A stretch of 64,000 bases of DNA from Streptomyces aurantiacus (GCF_027107535.1 NZ_CP114283.1:8990001-9054000), one strand, 5' to 3'. Positions 27,862 through 35,686 are shown, counted from the first letter of the stretch. Numbers and translations are program-made. Notes: generated by a model not told the origin, from the letters alone.

Positions 27862-29016
27862 TCACCGTCCCTTCGGGAGGCCCAGAATCCGTTCGGCCAC
27901 GATGTTCCGCTGGATCTGCGAGGTGCCGGCCGCGATGGTGTACGAGAGCGACGACAGCCGGTCCGTCGTCCACTCCCTGCCGAGATCGAGCGCCTCGGGT
28001 CCGAGCACCTCCGCCGCCGCGTCGTACAGCTCCTGACGCGCCTGCGAGTACCGCAGCTTGAAGACCGAGCCGCCGACGCCCGGCACGCCGCCGGTCCGCT
28101 GCGACTCGCTCACGTTCCACTGGGTGAGCCGCCACAGCGCCCGGAACTCGGCGTTGAGCCTGCCGAGCCGGCGGCGCAGCGGTGTGTCGTCCCAGCGGCC
28201 GTTCTTCCGTGCCTCACGGGCGAGTTCGTCCAGGACGCGCCGGCAGGCCACCACCTCGCCGACGAAGGCGGTGCCGCGCTCGAACGACAGGGTCACCATG
28301 GTCACGCGCCAGCCGTCGTTCTCCTGGCCGACCCGGTTGGCGACGGGCACCCGCACGTCGTCGAGGAAGACCTCCGCGAACTCGGTGGAGCCCGCGAGGG
28401 TCCGCAGCGGGCGGACCGTGATGCCCGGGGCGTCCATCGGCATCGCGAGCCACGAGATCCCACGGTGCTTGGGCGCCTCGGGATCGGTGCGCACCAACAG
28501 CTCGCACCAGTCGGCGACTTCGGCGTGCGAGGTCCAGATCTTGGAGCCGTTCACCACGTAGTCGTCGCCGTCCCGGCGGGCGCGCGTGCGCAGCGCCGCG
28601 AGGTCGGAGCCGGCGTCCGGCTCGCTGAACCCCTGGCACCACACCTCCTGGCCGCGCAGCACGGGCGGCAGCCAGCGCGCCCGTTGTTCGGCGCTTCCCT
28701 CGGCCGCGATGGTGGGCCCGGCGTGCAGCAGCCCGACGAAGTTGGCCCCGACGTAGGGCGCACCCGCCTTCTCCGTCTCCTCCAGGAAGATCAGGTGCTG
28801 CGTCGGCGTGGCACCCCGCCCCCCGGCGTCGGCGGGCCAGTGGAGTCCCGCGTACCCGGCGTCGTACAGCGTCCGCTGCCATCCGAGGTCGTAGGCGCGT
28901 CTGCCGGGCCAGTCGTCGGGTGAGGGCTTCGGCGGCAGGCCGGGGAGTGTCTTCGCCAGCCACTGCCGCAGCCGTGCGCGGAACTCCTCCTCCTCGGCCG
29001 TGTACGAGAGGTCCAT
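27862..29016 (-). CDS. Acyl-CoA dehydrogenase, full length
   Basis: 384 residues; ATG 29016 overlaps the TAA of the amidohydrolase by one base (TAATG). Middle-domain motif EVWCQGFSEPDAGSDLAALRTRARRDGDDYVVNGSKIWTSHAEVADWCELLVRT and C-terminal YTIAAGTSQIQRNIVAERILGLPKGR are classic. It should form an enzyme with the short partner encoded directly downstream. The three-gene unit amidohydrolase, dehydrogenase, dehydrogenase is preceded by operator 9. Confidence 0.92.
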   Translation of the reverse strand: MDLSYTAEEEEFRARLRQWLAKTLPGLPPKPSPDDWPGRRAYDLGWQRTLYDAGYAGLHWPADAGGRGATPTQHLIFLEETEKAGAPYVGANFVGLLHAGPTIAAEGSAEQRARWLPPVLRGQEVWCQGFSEPDAGSDLAALRTRARRDGDDYVVNGSKIWTSHAEVADWCELLVRTDPEAPKHRGISWLAMPMDAPGITVRPLRTLAGSTEFAEVFLDDVRVPVANRVGQENDGWRVTMVTLSFERGTAFVGEVVACRRVLDELAREARKNGRWDDTPLRRRLGRLNAEFRALWRLTQWNVSESQRTGGVPGVGGSVFKLRYSQARQELYDAAAEVLGPEALDLGREWTTDRLSSLSYTIAAGTSQIQRNIVAERILGLPKGR

Positions 29017-30221
29017 TACCGGGCGCGGTCGAGGTCGAGGTCGAGGCCGAGCATGCGGATGGCGTTGCCGCGCATCAGCTTGTAGACCGTCTCGTCGTCG
29101 AGGCCCTTCACGTGGTCGAGGGCGACCTCCTTGGTGTGCGGGAAGGTCGAGTCGACGTGCGGGTAGTCGGTCTCGAAGGTGGCGTTGTCCCGGCCCACGA
29201 CGTCCAGTGAGGCGATGCCGTGCTTGTCGCGGAAGAAGCAGCAGAAGATCTGCCGGTAGTAGTAGGTGGACGGCGGCTCGGGGACGAGGTCCTTGACGCC
29301 GCCCCAGGCCCGGTGCTCCTCCCACACGTCGTCGGCTCGCTCCAGGGCGTACGGGATCCAGCCCATCTGCCCTTCGGAGTACGCCAGTTTGAGCCGGGGG
29401 AACTTGACCAGGACGCCGGAGAAGAGGAAGTCCATCATCGAGGCCATGGCGTTGTTGAAGCTCAGGGACGCCTGGACGGCGGGCGGCGCGTCGGGGGACG
29501 CGGCGGGCATCTGTGAGGACGACCCGATGTGCATGTTCACGACCGTGCCGGTCTCCTGGCAGACGGCGAAGAACGGATCCCAGTAGCCGGAGTGGATGGA
29601 CGGCAGCCCGAGGTGGGTGGGGATCTCCGAGAAGGTGACGGCCCGCACGCCCCGGGCGGCGTTGTGCCTGATCTCGGCGACCGCGAGGTCGATGTCCCAG
29701 AGCGGGATGATGCACAGCGGGATGAGCCGGCCGCCGCTGTCGCCGCACCATTCCTCGACCATCCAGTCGTTGTAGGCGCGCACGCAGGCGAGGGCGACCT
29801 CTTTGTCGTGCGCCTCGGCGAAGGTCTGTCCGCAGAACCGCGGGAAGGTCGGGAAGCAGAGCGAGCCCTCGACGTGGTTCGCGTCCATGTCCTTCAGCCG
29901 CTCGGCCGGGTCCCAGCATCCTGGCCGCATCTCCTCGCGGGTGATGCCCTCCAGGGTCATCTCGTCCCGGTCGAAGCCGACGGCGGCGATGTTGCGCTTG
30001 TACGGGAACTTCAGGTCCTCGTAGATCCACCAGTCGGTCGGCGGGCCGTCCGGGTCCATCGTGATCCGGTACTTGCCGGCCACGTAGGCCAGCTCGCCGA
30101 TGCCGGCCGTCAGCGGCTTGGGGCCACGGTCCCGGTACTTCTTCGGCAGCCAGGTCTCGAAGAGGTGCGCGGGCTCGATCACGTGGTCGTCGACGCTGAT
30201 GATCCGAGGCAGTTCGGTCAT
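29016..30221 (-). CDS. Amidohydrolase family (COG2159) metal-dependent hydrolase
   Basis: 401 residues. The N-terminal IISVDDHVIEP carries the H-x-H-like metal ligand region, VVNMHIGSSS and ESDYPHVDSTFPH (read here as FETDYPHVDSTFPH) provide the other His/Asp ligands of the TIM-barrel. The family includes decarboxylases (ACMSD, gamma-resorcylate) and hydrolases; in actinobacterial lipid gene clusters it usually sits with acyl-CoA dehydrogenases, as here. The ribosome site is GGAGAGGG; the start is 24 bases downstream of operator 9. Confidence 0.9.
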   Translation of the reverse strand: MTELPRIISVDDHVIEPAHLFETWLPKKYRDRGPKPLTAGIGELAYVAGKYRITMDPDGPPTDWWIYEDLKFPYKRNIAAVGFDRDEMTLEGITREEMRPGCWDPAERLKDMDANHVEGSLCFPTFPRFCGQTFAEAHDKEVALACVRAYNDWMVEEWCGDSGGRLIPLCIIPLWDIDLAVAEIRHNAARGVRAVTFSEIPTHLGLPSIHSGYWDPFFAVCQETGTVVNMHIGSSSQMPAASPDAPPAVQASLSFNNAMASMMDFLFSGVLVKFPRLKLAYSEGQMGWIPYALERADDVWEEHRAWGGVKDLVPEPPSTYYYRQIFCCFFRDKHGIASLDVVGRDNATFETDYPHVDSTFPHTKEVALDHVKGLDDETVYKLMRGNAIRMLGLDLDLDRAR

Positions 30222-30245
30222 GAGTCCAGCCCTCTCCGCGGCAAA

Positions 30246-30262
30246 TCTGATGACCCGTCAGA
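30246..30262. promoter_or_regulatory. Operator site 9, amidohydrolase operon
   Basis: TCTGATGACCCGTCAGA: right half perfect, five of eight on the left. Confidence 0.75.
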
Positions 30263-30323
30263 AGGCAGGCTAGCTCCGCACCCCTGGACCGACAAGGCGC
30301 CGAGGCCTACGCTCTCCAGCCAA

Positions 30324-30340
30324 TCTGACTACCCGTCAGC
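30324..30340. promoter_or_regulatory. Operator site 10, acyl-CoA synthetase
   Basis: TCTGACTACCCGTCAGC, seven of eight in the right half. It ends two bases before the first in-frame ATG of the synthetase (30342) and 17 before the SD-preceded ATG (30357). Confidence 0.75.
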
Positions 30341-30356
30341 CATGAGGAGTACGGGC

Positions 30357-31868
30357 ATGCCTACGGACACCGCACACACGCTGGGCGCCTCCCGCACGTT
30401 CTGGGAACTCGTCGAGCGCCGCGCCGCGCTCACCCCCGACCGCCCCGTCCTCCTCCAGGACGACCGCACCCTCACCTTCGGCGAGCTGCGCTCCGGCGCG
30501 GAGCGGACCGCGGCGGGCCTCCACGACAGGGGCGTGCGCCCCAAAAGCGTGGTCGCCTGGCAGTTGCCCACACGCATCGAGACGGTCGTGCTCGCGATGG
30601 CCCTGGCCCGGCTCGGAGCCGTCCAGTCACCGGTGATCCCCTTCTACCGCGACCGCGAGGTCGCCTTCGCGGTGCGGGAGTCCGGGGCCGCCCACTTCGC
30701 CGTACCGGGCCGGTGGCGCGGCTTCGACCACATCGCGATGGCGGAACGCGTCGGCGCACGGGGCGTCTTCGAGGCGTACGACTCCCTGCCCGAGGGGGAC
30801 CCGTCCGTGCTGCCGCCGCCCCCGGCGAGCGGCACCGACGTGCGCTGGATCTACTGGACCTCCGGGACGACGTCCGACCCCAAGGGCGTGCTGCACACGG
30901 ACCGCTCACTGATCGCCGGGGGCTCCTGCCTCGCCCACGCCCTGCACCTGAGGTCCGACGACGTCGGCTCGATCGCGTTCCCCTTCGCGCACATCGGCGG
31001 GCCCGACTACCTGGTGATGCTGCTGCTGTACGGGTTCCCGGCCGTCCTCTTCGAGAAGTTCGCGCTGCCGGAGTCCCTGGAGGGCTTCCGCAAGCACGGG
31101 GTGACGGTGGCGGGCGGTTCCACGGCGTTCTACTCGATGTTCCTCGCCGAGCAGCGCAAGCAGCCGGGCACCAGGCTCGTACCGACACTGCGGCTGCTGG
31201 CGGGCGGCGGGGCGCCCAAGCCTCCCGAGGTCCACCACGCCGTCGTACGCGAGATGGGGGTGCGGCTGACCCACGGGTACGGCATGACCGAGGTGCCGAT
31301 GATCACCATGGGGTCTCCGGACGACTCCGAGGAGAACCTCGCGACGACCGAGGGGAAGCCCCCGGAGGGCATGGAGATCCGGATCGTGGAGGGGGAGGTC
31401 CGGCTGCGCGGGGAGGCCGTCTGCCGGGGATACCTGGACCCGGCGCAGACCGCGGAGGCCTTCGACGACGACGGGTTCCTGATCACGGGAGACCTCGGGC
31501 ATCTCACCGGGAGCGGGCATCTCGTCCTGACGGGCCGCCTGAAGGACGTCATCATCCGCAAGGGCGAGAACATCTCCGCCAAGGAGATCGAGGACCTGCT
31601 GCACCGTCACCCCGCCGTCGGTGACGTCGCGGTGATCGGCCTGCCGGACCCCGAGCGCGGGGAGCGGGTGTGCGCGGTGGTCGAACAGCCCGCCGGAGTC
31701 CCGGCGCCGACCCTGGAGGACCTGTCGTCCTATCTGCGCGCGGAAGGGCTGTCCGTGCACAAGCTGCCGGAGCAACTGGAGGTGGTGGAAGCCCTTCCGC
31801 GCAACGAGACCCTGCGCAAAGTGCTCAAGTACCGGCTCAGGGAGCGCTACTCGGGCACCGTGAAGTAG
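30357..31868 (+). CDS. AMP-forming acyl-CoA synthetase
   Basis: 503 residues from ATG 30357, preceded by GAGGAG; a leaderless start at 30342 in the same frame adds five residues. Motifs: P-loop YWTSGTTSDPKG (about 163-174), YGMTE, GDLGHLTGSGHLVLTGRLKDVIIRKGENISAKEIE and the C-terminal lysine region PRNETLRKVLKYRLRERY. The enzyme activates a carboxylic acid to its CoA thioester through an acyl-AMP. The acid is unknown; context (operator family, dehydrogenases, hydratase) suggests the entry point of the catabolic pathway. The last 22 bases overlap the convergent EF-hand gene. Confidence 0.92.
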   Translation: MPTDTAHTLGASRTFWELVERRAALTPDRPVLLQDDRTLTFGELRSGAERTAAGLHDRGVRPKSVVAWQLPTRIETVVLAMALARLGAVQSPVIPFYRDREVAFAVRESGAAHFAVPGRWRGFDHIAMAERVGARGVFEAYDSLPEGDPSVLPPPPASGTDVRWIYWTSGTTSDPKGVLHTDRSLIAGGSCLAHALHLRSDDVGSIAFPFAHIGGPDYLVMLLLYGFPAVLFEKFALPESLEGFRKHGVTVAGGSTAFYSMFLAEQRKQPGTRLVPTLRLLAGGGAPKPPEVHHAVVREMGVRLTHGYGMTEVPMITMGSPDDSEENLATTEGKPPEGMEIRIVEGEVRLRGEAVCRGYLDPAQTAEAFDDDGFLITGDLGHLTGSGHLVLTGRLKDVIIRKGENISAKEIEDLLHRHPAVGDVAVIGLPDPERGERVCAVVEQPAGVPAPTLEDLSSYLRAEGLSVHKLPEQLEVVEALPRNETLRKVLKYRLRERYSGTVK

Positions 31869-32359
31869 CGGGCGAAGGCGCTCACGATCTCCGGCTCCGT
31901 GACGAGGCCGTCAGTGTCGGCGTCGAGCGCGCCGGCCGCGTCGGCGGCCGTCTCCCCGGGCACACCCAGCGCCTTGAGGATCCGCGCGGTCTCGTCGACC
32001 GTCACGGCACCGTCCCCGTCGCCGTCCGCCACGGCGAGCGTCGCGTCCAGGAAGGGGCGGGCGATCTCGGCGAACCGGTCGGGGTTGTCCCGCAGCCGCT
32101 TCACCGCGCCGCCCACGAACTCCTCGCGGGTGATCCGCTGGTCGCCGTCACGGTCCGCTATGCCCGCCATGCCCTGCCAGAAGGCCTCCGCGCCGATGTA
32201 GAGGGCCTGGCCCTTGTCGGACCGGGCCGTCGTGCCGAACTCGGCGAGCAGCGCCTTCGTCGCCGCGTTGAAGTCCTCACGGTCGATATAGCCGTTGCCG
32301 TCCTGGTCGAAGGTGGCGAACCGGGCGGCGATCTTTCGCTCGTACTCGGTGCTGACCAT
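31847..32359 (-). CDS. Calerythrin-like EF-hand calcium-binding protein
   Basis: 170 residues with four canonical 12-residue EF-hand loops: DQDGNGYIDRED (18-29), DRDGDQRITREE (69-80), DGDGDGAVTVDE (112-123) and DADTDGLVTEPE (146-157). The arrangement matches calerythrin of Saccharopolyspora and the Cab proteins of Streptomyces, cytosolic calcium buffers or sensors. All four loops have Asp at position 1 and an acidic residue at position 12, so all should bind. The ATG is at 32359; the 3' end overlaps the synthetase gene by 22 bases. Confidence 0.93.
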   Translation of the reverse strand: MVSTEYERKIAARFATFDQDGNGYIDREDFNAATKALLAEFGTTARSDKGQALYIGAEAFWQGMAGIADRDGDQRITREEFVGGAVKRLRDNPDRFAEIARPFLDATLAVADGDGDGAVTVDETARILKALGVPGETAADAAGALDADTDGLVTEPEIVSAFARYFTVPE

Positions 32360-32523
32360 GTCTTTTCGGGCCGCCTTACATCACGTGGGTACGTCTGGCA
32401 GGGAGCGTACGACGCCCGGCCCCCTCGGGGAGCGGGAAAACGACGCTTGTGCCAAGACCGGGGGAAATCCGCGACAACGGCGTCGCGGCGTCACAGGATG
32501 ATCTTCCCCCTGTGCGGCGGGAA

Positions 32524-32898
32524 TCACGCGGACAGCGAGCTCGACTCGTCCCCGACGGCGGCATCGACGTCGGGGTACACGTCGAAGAGGCGGCGCACAC
32601 CGAGGGCGCCGAGAACCCGGTTGACGTGGGAGCCGTCCACCGCGCCCTGCGCGGGCAGGATCAGACGCAGGCGTCCCTGACAGGAGCGGATCAGGCGGCG
32701 GGTGGCGATCAAAACCCCGACGCCGCTGGAGTCGCAGAACAGGACCTCGGACAGATCGAGGACGACGTCCCGCCGTCCGTCGGCCACCGCCTCGTGCATC
32801 CGTTGCCGCAGCACCGGCGACGTCACGAGATCCATCTCGCCCGAGACCCGCACCACGGCCCAGCCGCGCTCGTCGCCTTCGGTCACCCTGAGCGTCAC
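32524..32898 (-). CDS. STAS domain anti-sigma factor antagonist
   Basis: 124 residues from GTG 32898. The STAS fold is clear: WAVVRVSGEMDLVTSPVLRQRMHEAV, then VLDLSEVLFCDSSGVGVLIATRRL with DSSGVG holding the serine phosphorylated by cognate kinases. BldG/RsbV-like proteins release sigma factors by binding anti-sigma kinases. It is divergent from the ECF sigma gene at 33312, and an RsbW-like ATPase is encoded at 25947-26456. A small insertion of charged residues (DGSHVNRVLG) fits the family. Partner identities are inferred only. Confidence 0.9.
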   Translation of the reverse strand: MTLRVTEGDERGWAVVRVSGEMDLVTSPVLRQRMHEAVADGRRDVVLDLSEVLFCDSSGVGVLIATRRLIRSCQGRLRLILPAQGAVDGSHVNRVLGALGVRRLFDVYPDVDAAVGDESSSLSA

Positions 32899-33311
32899 GC
32901 GTCTGTCCCTCGCTCGACGATGTCGGACCCGGACGGCCCGACACGGCCGGACCCGGAGACGGAAGCGGAGGGCCTTCCTTCGCTTCCCTGGAGCGTGGCT
33001 GCCCCACCCTCACTCCATGAAACACGGAATGCCGAACCGAAGCGTCCTCCGGAAGGCCAGTTTCGGTCGGGACCGCTCCCGCCCGATCGGGCCTGATCAG
33101 GACAAGTCCGGATAGACGTACGCACAGCGTGAGGACGTGCGCGCACAGTGTGATCAGGGCACTACCATCCATGCCCTCTCCAGGGGCGCGCATTGCCACA
33201 AAGGGGCGTGCGTCGCCCGAGGTGCCGACTACATTCGGGAGGAGGCCGGAGAGGAGAATCCGGTGGGCACAGGGACAGGCGCAGGGGACGAGCAAGGGGT
33301 GAGGGGGCCGC
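32899..33311. other. Divergent promoter region STAS / sigma factor
   Basis: 413 bases without a supported gene. Two perfect palindromes overlap by one base: GCCCGATCGGGC (33081-33092) and CCTGATCAGG (33092-33101). GTGATCAGGGCAC (33150 area) repeats the GATCAGG motif. They may be regulatory or terminator structures. Confidence 0.5.
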
Positions 33312-33929
33312 ATGGCCAGGAAGGACGCGCCGCCCCGCTGGGACCGCAAGATGCAGCAGCGGCTCGCACGTGGGGAGGCCGCCGCGCTCGGCGAGCTCTA
33401 CGACCGTTTCGCTTCGCTCGTGCACGGTCTCGCCCATCGCGTGCTCGGGGACGAGCGCGCGGCCGACGGCATCACGCGCGAGGTCTTCGCCCACGTCTGG
33501 GAGAACCCCGAGTCGTACGACCCCAAGCAGGGCCCCCTGCGTTCCTGGGTCGCCACGCTGACCCACCGCCTCGCCGTGCAACTCCTGCGCACCACCGAGA
33601 CGGCCGCACTCGCCCGCGGCGGAACGGACGGCCCGGGCAGCACGGACGGCACGGACGGCACGGACGGCACGGAGGAGCTGGAGCGCAAGGTCCGCCGCGC
33701 CTCGGTGGCCGCCCGCGCCGACTACATCGTCACGTCCATGCCCACGCCGCTGCGGGCCGCCCTGGACCTCGCCTACTTCCAGCGCCGCGACTACCGCCAG
33801 ACCGCCGCCGACCTGGGTGTCACCGAGGACGAGGCCCGCCGCCGCCTGCGCCTGGGCCTCCAACTGCTGTCCACGGCCCACGACACCGGTCCCCCGGGGA
33901 CACCCGCCGGTCACGGGGGTGCCCGGTGA
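33312..33929 (+). CDS. ECF-type RNA polymerase sigma factor
   Basis: 205 residues. Region 2 is residues about 22-90 (LGELYDRFASLVHGLAHRVLGDERAADGITREVFAHVW, PKQGPLRSWVATLTHRLAV) and region 4 is about 140-185 (LPTPLRAALDLAYFQRRDYRQTAADLGVTEDEARRRLRLGLQLL). The linker contains TDG repeats encoded by a nine-base tandem repeat. The GTGA overlap with the next gene is typical of sigma/anti-sigma pairs. Start ATG behind GAGGGGG. The promoter set it reads is unknown. Confidence 0.93.
   Translation: MARKDAPPRWDRKMQQRLARGEAAALGELYDRFASLVHGLAHRVLGDERAADGITREVFAHVWENPESYDPKQGPLRSWVATLTHRLAVQLLRTTETAALARGGTDGPGSTDGTDGTDGTEELERKVRRASVAARADYIVTSMPTPLRAALDLAYFQRRDYRQTAADLGVTEDEARRRLRLGLQLLSTAHDTGPPGTPAGHGGAR
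33641..33675 (+). repeat. Nine-base tandem repeat inside the sigma gene
   Basis: Three exact copies of CACGGACGG and a fourth degenerate one, encoding TDG repeats in the linker between sigma regions 2 and 4. The repeat is in frame, so changes in copy number would alter linker length without a frameshift. Confidence 0.85.
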
Positions 33930-35326
33930 ACAGCGCCGACCCCTTCGGGGCGTACGACCGGGACGGCTTCGGCGACCGGCCGGACCCGCGGGAGGACGAC
34001 GGCCGGGCGGGCCCCCGCGACGACACACCGCCGGGGCCGGACCGCACCCCCGGCGGCCCGCGAGACCCCGCGAACCCGCGGGGCGGGAGCGACGGCAACC
34101 CCGACGAACCGCCGCGCATACCCATGCCGCGCGCCTCCGTCGAGGACACGGGCCTGCCCCTGCCGGCCCACTCCCCCACGCCCCTCGTCCTCGAACACCG
34201 GGTCCTGAAGGCCCTGCTCGGCGCCTGGGCACTGGCGGCCTGCTCCCCGGAGGAGACGGCCGCCGTCGAGGAACACCTCGGCGACTGCGGTGCCTGCGCG
34301 GACGAGGCCCTGCGCCTGCGCGAGGCGGTGGGCCTCCTGCACCCGCCGGAGAGCCTCGACCTCGACCCGACCCTGCGCACCCGGGTGCTGGAGGGCTGCC
34401 TGGGCCGCCGCCCGCCCCGGATTCCGGTCCCCTCCTGGGCGACTCCGTACGACGCGGAAACGGCCCGGCTGGACGCCCTGCTCCAGGACATCGGCGACGC
34501 GGAGTGGCACGCCCCGGTGCGGCTGCGCTGGTTCGAGGGCGACGAACCGACGAGCCGGCGCACCACCGTCGCCGGAGTGATCGCCCACCTGCTGACCGTG
34601 GACGGCCTCGTCGCCCTCGCCCTCGGCCTGGACGACCCCCTGGAAACCACCGCGGACACGCCCACGCCCTCGGCCCGCACCGAGGCCTTCTGGCGTGCCG
34701 CCCACTTCCCGCCCACCCGTTCCGTACGCGGCCCGTGGCGCGAGCAGGCCCACAACCTCGTCCGTACGGTGGCCTTCACGGCCGGGGGTGCCTCCCGCCC
34801 GGGCGAGGACGGGCGGGGCGGCTCCGGCGGGCTGCCCGTCCCGTACGGCGACTTCGAACTCCCCCTGCGGGACTCGATGCTGGACCGCGCCTTCGAGACC
34901 TGGGTCCACGCGGGAGACATCGCGGACGCGGTCGACTACCCCTACGAGCCGCCCTCGCCCCGCAATCTGCACGCGATGATCGACCTGGGTGCCCGGATGC
35001 TCCCCATGACCCTGGCCGCCCGCCGCCAGGCAGGTCTCGCGGCCCCCGGCCCGGCCCGTCACCTCGTCCCGGCCGGCACCCCCGGCCGCTGTCTGCGCCT
35101 GGAGATCGAGGGACTGGGCGGCGGCGAGTGGTTCATCCCCCTCGACTCGCCCGGCGCGTCGGCCTCCCCCGACCACGAGGTGGCCCACGTGGCCCTGGAC
35201 GGCGTCGAGTTCTGCCAGCTGGCAGCGGGCCACGTATCTCCTCGGGAGGCGGCGGCGGGCCAGGTGGGGGACCGGGACGCGATCAGCGACGTCCTCTTCG
35301 CCGCGGCGTCACTGAGCCGCATGTAG
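33926..35326 (+). CDS. Zinc-finger anti-sigma factor fused to a mycothiol maleylpyruvate isomerase-like domain
   Basis: 466 residues from GTG 33926 (GTGA overlap with the sigma stop). Residues 1-75 are a disordered Pro/Asp/Gly-rich tail; residues about 90-135 are a ZAS domain with H117-x3-C121-x2-C124 (VEEHLGDCGACADEAL), the zinc/redox motif of RsrA-like factors. Residues about 185-460 resemble the MDMPI N-terminal four-helix (DinB-like) domain with RLRWFEGDEPTSRRTTVAGVIAHLLTVDG and FETWVHAGDIADAV. No transmembrane helix is visible. A mycothiol-linked redox sensor is an attractive reading, but it is inferred from domain combination only. Confidence 0.85.
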   Translation: MNSADPFGAYDRDGFGDRPDPREDDGRAGPRDDTPPGPDRTPGGPRDPANPRGGSDGNPDEPPRIPMPRASVEDTGLPLPAHSPTPLVLEHRVLKALLGAWALAACSPEETAAVEEHLGDCGACADEALRLREAVGLLHPPESLDLDPTLRTRVLEGCLGRRPPRIPVPSWATPYDAETARLDALLQDIGDAEWHAPVRLRWFEGDEPTSRRTTVAGVIAHLLTVDGLVALALGLDDPLETTADTPTPSARTEAFWRAAHFPPTRSVRGPWREQAHNLVRTVAFTAGGASRPGEDGRGGSGGLPVPYGDFELPLRDSMLDRAFETWVHAGDIADAVDYPYEPPSPRNLHAMIDLGARMLPMTLAARRQAGLAAPGPARHLVPAGTPGRCLRLEIEGLGGGEWFIPLDSPGASASPDHEVAHVALDGVEFCQLAAGHVSPREAAAGQVGDRDAISDVLFAAASLSRM

Positions 35327-35355
35327 CCACGACCGAAACCCACCCCAGCCCCGCA

Positions 35356-35390
35356 GCCACCGGCCACCGGCCACCGGCCACCGGCCACCG
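35356..35390. repeat. Five exact GCCACCG tandem repeats
   Basis: Seven-base unit repeated five times without a mismatch, 30 bases after the anti-sigma gene stop. Confidence 0.9.
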
Positions 35391-35475
35391 AACAACGGGA
35401 GCACCCGAGCCCCCACACGACCCGCACCCGCGAAACGGCGGGAGCACCCGAGCCGGTACACGACCCGCACCCGCG
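35391..35475. repeat. Two-copy direct repeat of 42-43 bases
   Basis: Units 35391-35432 and 35433-35475 share GGGAGCACCCGAGCC and ACACGACCCGCACCCGCG; a third, truncated unit follows to 35490. Related CGCGAAACGGC fragments recur up to 35680. Confidence 0.75.
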
Positions 35476-35486
35476 AAACAACGGGA

Positions 35487-35602
35487 GGGGCCGTGCCGGT
35501 ACGCCGAAGGTCCGCCGCGTAGGGCTCCTCCAGGAAACGGTTCCGTGTAGGTCTGCGGCCGTACACCCGGCGGCGGCGGACCCGGCGTACCGGCACGGCC
35601 CC
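35487..35602. repeat. Long inverted repeat, 20-base perfect arms
   Basis: The arm at 35487-35506 is the exact reverse complement of 35583-35602, with inner imperfect extensions around GGTCCGCCGC / GCGGCGGACC. The 76-base loop holds a further GGAAACGGTTCC palindrome. It would make a large hairpin between convergent genes. It could be a bidirectional terminator or the remnant of a small non-autonomous mobile element. Confidence 0.8.
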
Positions 35603-35686
35603 GCCCCACAGGACCGCGCGTCACCACACGCGAAACGGCGCCGCACACGAAACGGCACCACCCGCGAAACGGCGCGACGCGCGACC

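Larger units (their letters stand above)
35327..35686. other. Repeat-dense region between convergent genes
   Basis: 360 bases holding GCCACCG tandem repeats (35356-35390), a 42-43 base direct repeat (35391-35475) and a long inverted repeat (35487-35602). No gene is supported; open frames are products of the repeats. Confidence 0.7.

Noticed and set aside
29017..30030. A single 722-codon frame joining the dehydrogenase with sequence under the amidohydrolase
   Set aside because: The upstream part is out of frame with the amidohydrolase, has arginine-rich shadow composition, and the dehydrogenase has a proper ATG at 29016.
35356..35490. Possible CRISPR array
   Set aside because: The units are directly adjacent without spacers, and no cas genes are present.
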